A DNA stretch of 64,000 nt. Source: Paractinoplanes brasiliensis (GTDB lineage: Bacteria > Actinomycetota > Actinomycetes > Mycobacteriales > Micromonosporaceae). The stretch covers positions 2,041,001-2,105,000 of the forward strand of contig NZ_SNWR01000001.1 in NCBI RefSeq assembly GCF_004362215.1, given 5' to 3'. A program made the translations under genes and the position numbers. Under the pieces are notes generated by a model. That model saw nothing but the letters and a program-made list of their open reading frames with translations, searched no databases and was not told where the DNA came from. Positions 8,024-17,515 of this stretch are shown here, piece after piece; the first letter of the stretch is position 1; each line of letters opens with the position of its first letter.

Positions 8024-9841
8024 GTGTCAAGGGCGATCGAGTGGATACTCCTGGGTGCCGGCAGCTGTACGGCGATCATCGTGGGCCTGCGCCGGCATCG
8101 CCCCGCACGGGTCATGCCGTGGCTGCTGCTGGCGGGCGCGATCGCCGCCCTGGCGATAGGTGACGTTTTCTTCGCATTTGACGAGATGGCCGTCGCGACC
8201 GGGTTCTACCTCGCGATGTTCGTGCTCGTCGCGGGCGCGTTACTGCAGTTCACCCAGGGTGGCTCGGTCATCGTCGACCGGGCCCGGCTGATCGACATGC
8301 TGGCCTTCGCCTGCGCCGCGCTGCTCGTGGTGTGGGTGTTCGTGATCGGCGACAACACCTTCCTGGGCGAGGTCTCGCCGTCCGACGTGATCGGCTCGCT
8401 GCTGCTCATCGCCGTCGCGGCCCGGCTCACCCTGGCCGTGCCGCGCAACGTCTCGGCGATGCTGCTGCTGGTCGGCTCGATCGGGTTGCTGAGCGGTGAC
8501 GTGCTGTACCCGTTGTTCCCCGGTGAGGCCGCCGAAACAGGGTTCCGTGTGCTCTACGTGACCTGGGGCCTGGCCGCGCTCCACCCGTCCATGGTCCGCT
8601 TGACCCAGCCGATGACCCCGCGCACCACCGGCTGGCACGGTCGCTGGGCAGCCCTGCTCGGCGCGTCGGTCGCCACCCCGCCGGCAGTCCTGCTGATCGA
8701 GGCGTTGCAGGGCGAGGTCAACGACGGCGTCCCGATCGCCATCGCCGGCGCCATCACCCTGACCCTCACCATCACCCGCCTGGCCGACTCGGCCACCCTC
8801 AACAGCCGCGCCCTGGCTCGTGAACGAGGCCTCCGCGGCGCCAGCACAGCCCTGGTCTCCGCGGCCGACGTCTCCGCCGTCGACGAGGCCCTCCGCAACG
8901 CCGTGGCCGCCCTGCTGCCCCGTGACGCCGTCCGCCGTGTGGTCTTCGCCCCCGACGACCGCCACCTGGCCGCCGAGCACCTCCCCCCACCCCCGCCCGG
9001 CCGCCGCCGCACCTGGTGGGTCGACAACGGCGACACCTCAGCCGTCGAGCCGTCCGCCCCGCTCCCCGGCGCCTCGCTTCCCACCGCCGACGGCCCGGGT
9101 CACCCCTCGGCAGACGCCGTCGCCAAGCCGGACAGCGCCACGCCTCCCCGTCCCAGCCGCACTCGGCTGACGCACCGCCTGCGCGAGTGGCTCCGAACGA
9201 GTTCCGCCGCGGGCACCGGCGAGCAGGCCACGCTCGTCTGCCCGCTCTGGCTCGAGCCGCTGGCCGTGGCCCGCCCGAGCGGCGGCGCGCTGGTGCTGAC
9301 CGGCCGCCGGGACGCCCTCTCCGCCGCCCACGACGCCCTCGAAGTGCTCGCCGGGCAGGCCGCCATGGCCCTCGACCGGATCAGCCTGGTCGAGGCGGTC
9401 GGCCGCCGTGACAGCGACCTCTATCTGCGCACCGTCATCAGCAACACCGCCGACCTGATGCTGGTGCTCGACGAGGACCAGCGCATCCGGTACGCCAGCC
9501 CGGCCCTGCACGAGCTGCTCGGCGACGACGAACTCTCCCCCCTGGCCACCCTCGAAGACCTGGTGCACCCCGACGACCGCGGCCAGATCCGCCGCGCCTT
9601 CACCACCGGCGGCGACGGCACCATGTTCTGCGCCCTCCGCCGCCCCGACCACAGCCAGGTCCTGGTCGAAGCCACCTACCGCGACCTGCGTGGCGACCGC
9701 CTGGTGCAGGGTTTCGTCGTAACGATGCGCAACGCGGCCGAGCCCCGGAACACCCTCGACAACACCCCCCACCGCGAACAGCTCGACCTGCTCCCAGCGT
9801 GGATCAATCGCCGCAGCGCCCAGCACAAGTTCCGCTACTGA
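8024..9841 (+). CDS. multipass membrane protein with cytosolic GAF-like and PAS domains, no output domain
   Basis: A 605-residue sensor-like protein. Residues 1-245 hold roughly eight hydrophobic segments (for example WLLLAGAIAALAIGDVFF and LLLIAVAARLTL), a membrane input module. Residues 260-465 form a GAF-like region broken by a Pro/Ala-rich linker. Residues about 468-580 are a PAS domain, starting DLYLRTVISNTADLMLVLDEDQRIRYASPAL and including HPDDRGQI. The reading frame then ends within 25 residues. In related actinomycete proteins this architecture usually continues into GGDEF-EAL or a kinase; none is encoded here or in any frame of the following 540 bases. It may act by protein-protein contact or be a truncated paralogue. 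Confidence 0.75.
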   Translation: MSRAIEWILLGAGSCTAIIVGLRRHRPARVMPWLLLAGAIAALAIGDVFFAFDEMAVATGFYLAMFVLVAGALLQFTQGGSVIVDRARLIDMLAFACAALLVVWVFVIGDNTFLGEVSPSDVIGSLLLIAVAARLTLAVPRNVSAMLLLVGSIGLLSGDVLYPLFPGEAAETGFRVLYVTWGLAALHPSMVRLTQPMTPRTTGWHGRWAALLGASVATPPAVLLIEALQGEVNDGVPIAIAGAITLTLTITRLADSATLNSRALARERGLRGASTALVSAADVSAVDEALRNAVAALLPRDAVRRVVFAPDDRHLAAEHLPPPPPGRRRTWWVDNGDTSAVEPSAPLPGASLPTADGPGHPSADAVAKPDSATPPRPSRTRLTHRLREWLRTSSAAGTGEQATLVCPLWLEPLAVARPSGGALVLTGRRDALSAAHDALEVLAGQAAMALDRISLVEAVGRRDSDLYLRTVISNTADLMLVLDEDQRIRYASPALHELLGDDELSPLATLEDLVHPDDRGQIRRAFTTGGDGTMFCALRRPDHSQVLVEATYRDLRGDRLVQGFVVTMRNAAEPRNTLDNTPHREQLDLLPAWINRRSAQHKFRY

Positions 9842-9904
9842 CCCCAGAACACCAGCGGACGACCGCTCAGCTCAGCCACCCGGGCCGCCCGACGCTCACT
9901 CACT

Positions 9905-9937
9905 CGACCGCCGACCGCCGACCGCCGACCGCCGACC
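9905..9937 (+). repeat. heptamer tandem repeat (CGACCGC)n
   Basis: About 4.7 perfect copies of CGACCGC. This looks like replication slippage in non-coding DNA and could be a length-variable marker. Confidence 0.9.
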
Positions 9938-9987
9938 ATCGCCGGCGCCCCGCATGCCCGCGCCCCGCAAGGCCGCCTGCCCGCTCG

Positions 9988-10040
9988 CCGCGCCCGCCTG
10001 CCGCGCCCGCCTGCCGCGCCCGCCTGCCCGCGCCCGCCTG
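9988..10040 (+). repeat. 13-14-bp GC-rich tandem repeat
   Basis: Four near-identical units of CCGCGCCCGCCTG (the last has one extra C) run head to tail, followed by a further degenerate stretch to about 10058. The units are almost pure C/G on one strand. Confidence 0.85.
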
Positions 10041-10191
10041 CCCGCGCGCCCGCGCGGCACTCCCCGCGCCTCGCGGACCACCCGAGCCGTCCGAGCATTC
10101 GGCCCGAGGCGCCTTCCTAGGCTGCTAGGTCGCTATCGATCAAGCTTGGATGGAGAAGCTGCCGTGGGAGCGGCACCTGGGCCGTGGGCGC

Positions 10192-10233
10192 CGGTCCGCA
10201 CCCACCACCCCCGCTACGACATCCGCCTTTCAC
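10192..10233 (-). repeat. dispersed intergenic repeat, second locus
   Basis: Read on the minus strand, this 42-base segment matches 1803-1843 with one 1-base gap and a few substitutions. The shared cores are AAAGGC, GATGTCGT and TGGTGGGTGC, followed by GGACCG or AGACCG. Both copies are next to gene ends, not inside conserved domains. Confidence 0.65.
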
Positions 10234-10324
10234 CTTTGATTCGAGTGATCGCGAAAGGAAGAAAACGGTTCGAGTAATCGGGCCAACGAATGAACCAGCA
10301 TCGGGCATCACCGGCCGGACACGG

Positions 10325-10356
10325 CGAAGCGCCGGACCATGCGGTCCGGCGCTTCG
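10325..10356. terminator. 14-bp perfect stem-loop between convergent genes
   Basis: CGAAGCGCCGGACC (10325-10338) pairs perfectly with 10343-10356 around the loop ATGC. It lies 30 bases beyond the GlsB-family stop on the minus strand and downstream of the PAS gene on the plus strand. No U-run is present; it could terminate either transcript. Confidence 0.65.
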
Positions 10357-10385
10357 AAGGTTCAGCGATCGTCGATCGCCCGCGG

Positions 10386-10661
10386 TCAGCGGTGGATGCG
10401 GCGACGGCTGCCGTAGCCGGCGACCAGGGCCACACCGATCGCGGCCAGCACGACCTGGAACAGCAGCTCGATCCAGTCGACACCGCGGGTGTCGGCGACG
10501 CCGGTGGCGCGGGCCAGGACGGTGCCGAGCAGCGCCGCGACGACACCGATGACCAGGGTCAGCCAGACCGGGATGTTCTGCTTGCCCGGTACGACCAGGC
10601 GGCCCAGGGCGCCGATGATGAGACCGACGATGAGGGCGGTGATGATGCCGGTGACAGTCAT
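10386..10661 (-). CDS. GlsB/YeaQ/YmgE family stress-response membrane protein
   Basis: A 91-residue transglycosylase-associated-protein family member, a small inner-membrane protein linked to general stress in several bacteria; its biochemical function is unknown. Three hydrophobic helices are visible: ITALIVGLIIGALGRLVVP (6-24), VWLTLVIGVVAALLGTVLA (32-50) and LLFQVVLAAIGVALVAGY (66-83), with the family's GRLVVPGKQNIP loop after helix 1. The ATG follows a GAGAGGAA ribosome binding site. It is followed on the same strand by a strong stem-loop. It sits downstream of lepA but 80 bases away, and is probably independently expressed. Confidence 0.88.
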   Translation of the reverse strand: MTVTGIITALIVGLIIGALGRLVVPGKQNIPVWLTLVIGVVAALLGTVLARATGVADTRGVDWIELLFQVVLAAIGVALVAGYGSRRRIHR

Positions 10662-10740
10662 TGGGGTTCCTCTCGGGGGTGAAGCAGGTGTTGCGTCCGT
10701 CGAGCCCCAGAGTTCCCGAGTGGTCGAAAACCCAAACCGC

Positions 10741-12621
<1,881 letters not shown>

Positions 12622-12784
12622 GATCTTCCGTTCTTGTCAGGATTGGAGGAGGCCGGCAGTGCCACCGGCAGCATCTATCGTCCCACGCCCGCGGCAAGCC
12701 CCGGCTGACACCCGCTCAGCCCTTTTCGAACGGCCGCAGACCGGCCCCGAGGGAGCACCGCGGCAGGGACCCGGCGGACACCGC

Positions 12785-13573
12785 TCAGACCCGCTCGAGC
12801 GGCGCGTGCGGGCCCGGCGGCAACTCGGCGGTGATCGGGTCGCCCGGCCGCACCGGCCCGCCCCGCAGAACGACCGTCATGATGCCGCCCTTGCGCACCA
12901 CATTGCCCTCGTCGTCCTGACCGACCAGCTCTTTGAGCAGGCCGGGTCGCAGTCCGTTGATCTGGGCGCACGGGTTTCGCAGGCCCGCCACGACAAGCGC
13001 CGGACGCGGGTCGAGGCCCGTCTCGCGCTCGACCGCCGCCCGCACCGCCGCAGCCGCCCGCGCGGTGGGCTCATCGAGCGTCGCTGCCTCGGCCGCCGCA
13101 AGCACCGCATCGAGCACACCACCGTGGGCAGCCCCACCATCGTCGGGGCCGCTACCGCCGCCGGCGCTGTCACCCGAAGCGCCGCTCTCGACACCGCCGC
13201 CCGGCACGCCACCGCCGGCAGTGTCGCCGCTGTGGGCGCTCGGGGGCCCGAAGCGCAGCACCGTGCCCACCGGCAACCCGAGCAGATCGATCCCCCGCGT
13301 CGTCACGTTCTCACCCAGGTTGCCCGGGCGTACCTCGTAACCCTTGGTCGCGACCTCGTCGAACAGCTCCTCGTGGATCAGGTGGACCTGCCGCAGATTG
13401 GGCTGGGCCGGATCGACCCGCACGCGTGACCGGTGCCGCACGTGCACCCCGGAGTGCGAGTCACCCTCAATGCCCAGGCCCGCCACCAGCACGATCTGGT
13501 CGTGGACCGGCTTGGTGAACGAATACTGCTCGTTGCGGCTGACCGACGTCACCGAACCCTGCGAAGTCTGCAT
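12785..13573 (-). CDS. MOSC domain-containing protein with low-complexity insertion
   Basis: A 262-residue protein with a MOSC (molybdenum cofactor sulfurase C-terminal) beta barrel, which in relatives binds Moco through a conserved cysteine. The N-terminal part has GIEGDSHSG, RQVHLIHEELFDEV and RPGNLGENVTTRGIDL; the C-terminal part has LRNPCAQINGL, whose Cys (about 202) is the conserved MOSC cysteine, and RKGGIMTVVLRGG. Between them, residues about 110-182 are an insertion rich in Gly, Ser and Ala that family members usually lack. The ATG at 13573 (MQTSQGSV) is preferred over a GTG 24 bases upstream because it begins where similarity to the family starts; neither has a strong ribosome binding site. 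Confidence 0.82.
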   Translation of the reverse strand: MQTSQGSVTSVSRNEQYSFTKPVHDQIVLVAGLGIEGDSHSGVHVRHRSRVRVDPAQPNLRQVHLIHEELFDEVATKGYEVRPGNLGENVTTRGIDLLGLPVGTVLRFGPPSAHSGDTAGGGVPGGGVESGASGDSAGGGSGPDDGGAAHGGVLDAVLAAAEAATLDEPTARAAAAVRAAVERETGLDPRPALVVAGLRNPCAQINGLRPGLLKELVGQDDEGNVVRKGGIMTVVLRGGPVRPGDPITAELPPGPHAPLERV

Positions 13574-13633
13574 GCCCGGAAGTCTCACCGGCGCCACTCC
13601 CCCGTATCGACCGAATTTCCCACCGCGGCGTCG

Positions 13634-14167
13634 TCACTCGGGCGGGGCCAGGAACAACGCGGACAGCTTGGGGAGGCGGCGCTGTATCTCCTCCTCGTTG
13701 TCGAAATCCCACAGCTCGGCCGCCTCGGGCCGGGTCACCGGGCGCTCGCCCTCGGGCATCGGCGACCCGGTGGCCCGCGCGTAGGCCTCGGCCGCGATCG
13801 ACAGCACCTCTTCGGCCTCGAAGACGGCGCCGGTCTCGGCCGCGGCCCGCACGACCGGCACGTCGGCCAGCGAGTCGGGTGATTTCACCGAGCGGGCCAC
13901 CGCGTCGCGCCCGTGGGCGATCAGCCAGCCGCGGAAGCTGTCGAAGCCTTCCTCACCGCAGCCACCGTTGATCAGATAGGCCGCGGCCCACAGATCCTGC
14001 GTGCCGGAGGCCACCATGACCTTGTCGAGATGCCGCCCCCAGGCCACGATCTCGTCCGGATCGCGGGTGGCCAGGTCGGCCGCGGCGCGTTCGGCCACAT
14101 CGGCGGGTGAGGCAGGCCGGTCGGCGGTCGCGCGGCTGATGACCGCCCAGAAGTCGTCGGTTCTCAT
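13634..14167 (-). CDS. DUF4240 domain-containing protein
   Basis: A 177-residue soluble protein. The start MRTDDFWAVISRA and the later ELWDFDNEEEIQRRLPKLSALF are the recognisable ends of DUF4240, an all-helical family of unknown function common in Streptomyces and relatives, with occasional links to WGR-type or toxin-immunity loci. The start at ATG 14167 gives the usual family length. It is transcribed away from the phosphotransferase gene (start 14222), with 54 bases between them. No catalytic residues can be proposed. Confidence 0.8.
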   Translation of the reverse strand: MRTDDFWAVISRATADRPASPADVAERAAADLATRDPDEIVAWGRHLDKVMVASGTQDLWAAAYLINGGCGEEGFDSFRGWLIAHGRDAVARSVKSPDSLADVPVVRAAAETGAVFEAEEVLSIAAEAYARATGSPMPEGERPVTRPEAAELWDFDNEEEIQRRLPKLSALFLAPPE

Positions 14168-14221
14168 GGCGACGATCCTGCCAGTGGGGTGCGACAAAAC
14201 CCGGAAGGGCAGGATGGGGGC

Positions 14222-15190
14222 GTGCGGTCCATCTCGCTTCCCGACGTGCCGTACGGCGCCACCGCCGTACGCCCGGATTGGTCGGATTTGCCGGAGGGCG
14301 TGCGCCGAGCCGTCTCGTCCCGCCTGGGCGCGCCGGTGGTGGAGGCACGCAGCGCCGGCGGCGGCTTCACCCGGGCCTTCGCGGCGCTCGTCACCACGTC
14401 GTCCGGTTTGACCGGTTTCGTCAAGGCGGCGCCGCTGCCCGACCCGACCTCGGACTGGTACGCCCGGGAGGCGTACATCACGTCCCGTCTGCCGCCCGAG
14501 GTGGCCGCGCCCCGGCCGCTCTGGACGATGGTCGAATCGGACTACTTCGTCCTCTGCCTGGAACCGGTCAACGGGCACGTGCCCGCGTTGCCGTGGTCGC
14601 CGCCGGAGCTGGATGCGGCCCTGGAAGCCTGGTCGTCCGCGGCGCAGGCCCTGGCCACCCCCAGCCGTGAGCTGCTCGAGGCCGGGGTGCCCGCGCTCCC
14701 CGACATCCTGCGCCGCGAGTTCTCCTGGTGGAGCGAGATCGCCGCCGGCCGCGAGCCGATGCCCCGCACGGCCCACGGCACCGTCGCCCCGACCCGCCTG
14801 GCCCACCTCGCCCGGCTCGAGCAGCAGCTGCCCGAGCTGGTCGCCGGGGAGGCGCTCATGCACGGCGACCTTCGGGTGGACAACGTCCTGATCGACCGGT
14901 CGGGGCGGGCCCGCCTCTGCGACTGGACCTGGCCGGCCCGCGGCGCCGCGTGGTTCGACACGGTGACGCTGCTGGTCACCGCGTTTGCGAGCGGGCTCGA
15001 CGCGGACGCGTACCTGGACGGCTGGAACGCCCCGGCCGAGGGCGTCGACGGGGCGCTCGCCGCGATGGCCGGGTATTGGCTGGTACGCGCGGACGGCGGG
15101 CCCAGCAGCGCGTCGCCGCACAGCCGGCAGCATCAGCGGTTCAGCGGGGAACAGGCGCTGGCGTGGCTGGCCGACCGGCGCGGGTGGTGA
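14222..15190 (+). CDS. aminoglycoside phosphotransferase family protein
   Basis: A 322-residue kinase-fold protein. The Brenner motif ALMHGDLRVDNVLID (about 215-229) contains the catalytic Asp and metal-binding Asn, and RARLCDWTWPARGAAW supplies the DxD-like metal Asp. The N-terminal lobe has GGGFTRAFAALV in place of a glycine-rich loop. The start is GTG 14222, after AGGATGGGGG. The substrate is unknown: this family includes antibiotic, choline, homoserine and fructosamine kinases, and nothing nearby points to resistance. It precedes rpsT but has its own transcription unit, since a promoter for rpsT lies just after its stop. Confidence 0.82.
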   Translation: MRSISLPDVPYGATAVRPDWSDLPEGVRRAVSSRLGAPVVEARSAGGGFTRAFAALVTTSSGLTGFVKAAPLPDPTSDWYAREAYITSRLPPEVAAPRPLWTMVESDYFVLCLEPVNGHVPALPWSPPELDAALEAWSSAAQALATPSRELLEAGVPALPDILRREFSWWSEIAAGREPMPRTAHGTVAPTRLAHLARLEQQLPELVAGEALMHGDLRVDNVLIDRSGRARLCDWTWPARGAAWFDTVTLLVTAFASGLDADAYLDGWNAPAEGVDGALAAMAGYWLVRADGGPSSASPHSRQHQRFSGEQALAWLADRRGW

Positions 15191-15201
15191 CTCGGGCCGT
15201 T

Positions 15202-15231
15202 TTGGCGGGCCCGGGGGCGTGCTGGTAGTCT
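15202..15231 (+). promoter_or_regulatory. candidate promoter of rpsT
   Basis: TTGGCG (15202-15207), 18 bases, then TAGTCT (15226-15231). It would give a 5' leader of roughly 95 bases before the rpsT GTG, long enough for S20 autoregulation, though no specific structure was confirmed. Confidence 0.4.
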
Positions 15232-15331
15232 GGTTCATCGCGTGTGGTGAGGACCTTTCCGGTGAGAGCCGGCGTGGTGACCATCCCACTGAGACCATTT
15301 TCCGAACACCTAGTCAGGACAAGGCTGTCGC

Positions 15332-15598
15332 GTGGCGAACATCAAGTCCCAGATCAAGCGCAACCGGCAGAACGAGAAGGCCCGGCTGCGCAACAAGTCG
15401 GTCAAGTCGTCGCTGAAGACCGTGATTCGCAAGCTCAACGAGGCGAGCGAGGCCGGCGACGTGCAGACCGCGACGACGCTGCTGCGTGACGCCTCTCGTC
15501 AGCTGGACAAGGCCGCGAGCAAGGGCGTCATCCACAAGAACCAGGCGGCGAACCGCAAGTCGGCCATCGCCAAGCGGGTCTCCTCGCTGTCTGCCTGA
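15332..15598 (+). CDS. rpsT: 30S ribosomal protein S20
   Basis: An 88-residue small-subunit protein binding the 5' domain and helix 44 of 16S rRNA. MANIKSQIKRNRQNEKARLRNK and the closing KNQAANRKSAIAKRVSSL are diagnostic, and its high Lys/Arg content and helical pattern fit. It starts with GTG at 15332. It is monocistronic, with a leader of about 95 bases and a strong terminator right after the stop. Codon use is strongly biased to AAG and CGC, as expected for a highly expressed gene. Confidence 0.97.
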   Translation: MANIKSQIKRNRQNEKARLRNKSVKSSLKTVIRKLNEASEAGDVQTATTLLRDASRQLDKAASKGVIHKNQAANRKSAIAKRVSSLSA

Positions 15599-15616
15599 CC
15601 GTTCCGCAGTCACACC

Positions 15617-15658
15617 CCGGGCATCGCCGGACCCTCAGTGGTCCGCCGCGGTGCCCGG
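15617..15658 (+). terminator. rpsT terminator
   Basis: CCGGGCA (15617-15623) pairs with TGCCCGG (15652-15658), and an inner GGACC/GGTCC stem continues it. The hairpin is followed by TGTTGTTGTGT, a T-rich tail. It lies 19 bases after the rpsT stop. Confidence 0.75.
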
Positions 15659-15787
15659 TGTTGTTGTGTCGTGCCGAAGAAGTCACACGCCAAGAAGCCG
15701 CACGCAGGGCGTGTGCCCGCGTGCGGCATCAGAATCGATCAACTGCGGGACCGCGTACGGCTTGACGCCGCCCCGCCCGTGGAACCG

Positions 15788-16225
15788 CTATTCGTAGCGA
15801 CGCGTCGCCGACTGACGGATCCACTGCTGCTGGGCCTCGGCCCGCTCCACCCACGGCCGTTTGATCGGCGCCCCGCGCTCCCGGCTCACCATGCCGGGCA
15901 GACGCCTGGTCGCCTCGTCGGCTGGCCGCCGGTCTGCCCGTGGCGCCGACGCGTGCTCGACCAGCGGACGCGCCACAGCCGGCGCCCTGACCGGAACCGG
16001 CGTCGCGGCCGGTGTCAGCGAACCGGCGATCAGATCGTTGAGCTTGACCATGATGGCCACCGTGACCGGCAGCACGATCACGCCCCACCAGCTCACGAGC
16101 TCGGCCAGCGCCAGCAGGATGCCCAGCGCGACCGCGCCTTCGAAGAACACGAAGCAGAGGAACCCGCTGGGCGTCAGGAACTTGAGGCGCAGCACGCGGG
16201 CGTACAACGGCCGATGGGGGCTCAT
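15788..16225 (-). CDS. hypothetical membrane protein downstream of holA
   Basis: A 145-residue protein of unknown function. Residues about 16-63 contain two hydrophobic stretches (LTPSGFLCFVFFEGAVALGILLALAELV and WGVIVLPVTVAIMV), followed by KLNDLIAG and a basic, Pro/Arg-rich cytosolic tail. Its ATG overlaps the holA stop by 4 bases (ATGA at 16222-16225), so it is translationally coupled to holA. This start is also the only one that gives a compact membrane protein. Homologues appear next to holA in related actinomycetes, but no function is known to me. Confidence 0.75.
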   Translation of the reverse strand: MSPHRPLYARVLRLKFLTPSGFLCFVFFEGAVALGILLALAELVSWWGVIVLPVTVAIMVKLNDLIAGSLTPAATPVPVRAPAVARPLVEHASAPRADRRPADEATRRLPGMVSRERGAPIKRPWVERAEAQQQWIRQSATRRYE

Positions 16226-17205
16226 CGCGCCCCGCCCGAGCGGCGAGCGGCTGCCACCGCGAAAACGGCCTGTTCCAACGCATAGCCACGATCCTCGGCG
16301 CCGCCCTTGACGGCGGCGTTGCACTCGGCCGCAGCACGCATGGCGTCGACCAGGCCCTCGGGCGTCCACCCACGGCTGCGTTCCTGGGCACGTTGGATCT
16401 TCCACGCGGGCATTCCGAGCGAGCCGGCCATTTGATACGGGTTCCCCCGTCCGGCCGAGGCGACCTTCGCCACCGTACGCACCCCGTCCGCGATCGCGTC
16501 GGCGATGGGCACCGGGTCGACGCCGACGTGCAGCGCCCACCGCAGCGCCTCGAGCGCCGCAGGCACGTCGCCGATCATCGCCGCGTCGGCCACCGTGAAC
16601 CCGCTGACCTCGGCCCGGCCCTTGTAGTACCGCGCGACGACGGTCTCGGTGATCTTGCCGTCGGTGTCGGCGAGCAGTTGCGAGCAGGCGGCGGCGATCT
16701 CACGGAGGTCGTTGCCGACCGAGGCCAGCAACGCCGACGCGGCCGCCTCGTCGCACTTGCCCCCGTGGCGGCGGAACTCGTCGCGCACGAAGGCGATCCG
16801 CTCGCGGTCGCCCTTGAGCTTGACCGCGGGAACGACTGTGGCGCCGGCCGAGCGGAGACCGTCGGCCAGGGCTTTGCCCTTGGCCCCGCCCAGGTGGGTG
16901 ACGATCAAAGAGACGTCCGGGTCGGGGTTTTTCGCGTACGCCAGCAGGGCCGTGATCAGGTCTTTCTTGGCATCCTGCCCGCTGCGGAGGACCAGAACGC
17001 GCCGGCCGCCGAAAAGTGACGGGCTCAGCATCTCGGCGATCTCACCCGGCAGCAGGGTGCCCGCTTCGTACTCCCGGACGTCGGCGCCGGGCTCGGCGGC
17101 CCGCGCGGCATCGACCGCGGCCGTGACCGCGCGCGCGACGAGCAACTCCTCATCGCCTTGGACGAGCAGCAACGGGGCGGGAGGCGCGGTGTTCACGCCC
17201 AACAT
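16222..17205 (-). CDS. holA: DNA polymerase III subunit delta
   Basis: A 327-residue clamp-loader subunit that opens the beta clamp. APLLLVQGDEELLVARAV at the N-terminus is the typical opening of the AAA+-like domain I, which lacks a P-loop as expected for delta. VSLIVTHLGG, the domain III helices and a C-terminal GNPYQMAGSLGMPAWKIQRAQ complete the pattern. The ATG at 17205 (MLGVNTAPPAPLLLV) is preferred; a GTG 36 bases upstream has AAGGAG directly abutting it, too close to act as a ribosome binding site for it. The gene lies downstream of comEA-comEC, as in most bacteria, and precedes rpsT on the opposite strand. Confidence 0.9.
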   Translation of the reverse strand: MLGVNTAPPAPLLLVQGDEELLVARAVTAAVDAARAAEPGADVREYEAGTLLPGEIAEMLSPSLFGGRRVLVLRSGQDAKKDLITALLAYAKNPDPDVSLIVTHLGGAKGKALADGLRSAGATVVPAVKLKGDRERIAFVRDEFRRHGGKCDEAAASALLASVGNDLREIAAACSQLLADTDGKITETVVARYYKGRAEVSGFTVADAAMIGDVPAALEALRWALHVGVDPVPIADAIADGVRTVAKVASAGRGNPYQMAGSLGMPAWKIQRAQERSRGWTPEGLVDAMRAAAECNAAVKGGAEDRGYALEQAVFAVAAARRSGGAR

Positions 17206-17515
17206 CGTTGCACGAAGGCCTGACGTTTCCGCGAGCCTCACTCCTTAGCGCAGACTCGTGGATCAGGAAACGCGAAAGCAGACATATCGGCGCGCGGCCA
17301 TGCTCGGGATGGCTGATCAAGGCTCGATCAGGCTGGATGACCGCTCGGCCGGACAATCCGGGCTGATCACCCATCGACCGGCATGGCCCGCGGCCGGGAC
17401 TGCCTGAACGGCTTACCCCGGGCGTGTCGGGAGTTCCGCGGGCAACATCGACCCGATCCAGGCGTCCACCCGCTCGCCCCGACGATCGTCTCGCGTTCCA
17501 TCCGGGCATTGTGCG
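17206..17515. other. 310-bp spacer between comEC and holA
   Basis: No gene is convincing here. A short minus-strand open frame reaching into holA has a composition unlike real genes. No terminator-like stem stands out; two GATCAGGCT/GCTGATCA-type short inverted elements (around 17318-17365) are too weak to call. Confidence 0.5.

Larger units (their letters stand above)
9842..10385. other. 544-bp gene-free region with simple repeats
   Basis: No credible reading frame is seen on either strand. The region contains a heptamer tandem tract, a 13-14-bp GC-rich tandem tract, one copy of a dispersed repeat and a 14-bp perfect hairpin near the right end, each listed separately. Codon-position patterns typical of this genome are absent. 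Confidence 0.7.

Noticed and set aside
9905..10058. Possible CRISPR array
   Set aside because: The repeats are 7 and 13-14 bp, contiguous with no spacers, and no cas gene is near.
14222..15190. Antibiotic resistance kinase
   Set aside because: The phosphotransferase fold is clear, but no substrate-specific motif or resistance context supports an aminoglycoside substrate.
17150..17509. A 119-codon minus-strand open frame between comEC and holA
   Set aside because: Its composition (Arg/Gly/Ser) and overlap with the holA start do not fit a gene; no ribosome binding site or homology signal is seen.
17440..17510. A short minus-strand run reading E-R-V-D-A-W-I-G-S-M-L-P before a stop
   Set aside because: It looks protein-like but has no plausible start within reach and is only about 20 codons long.
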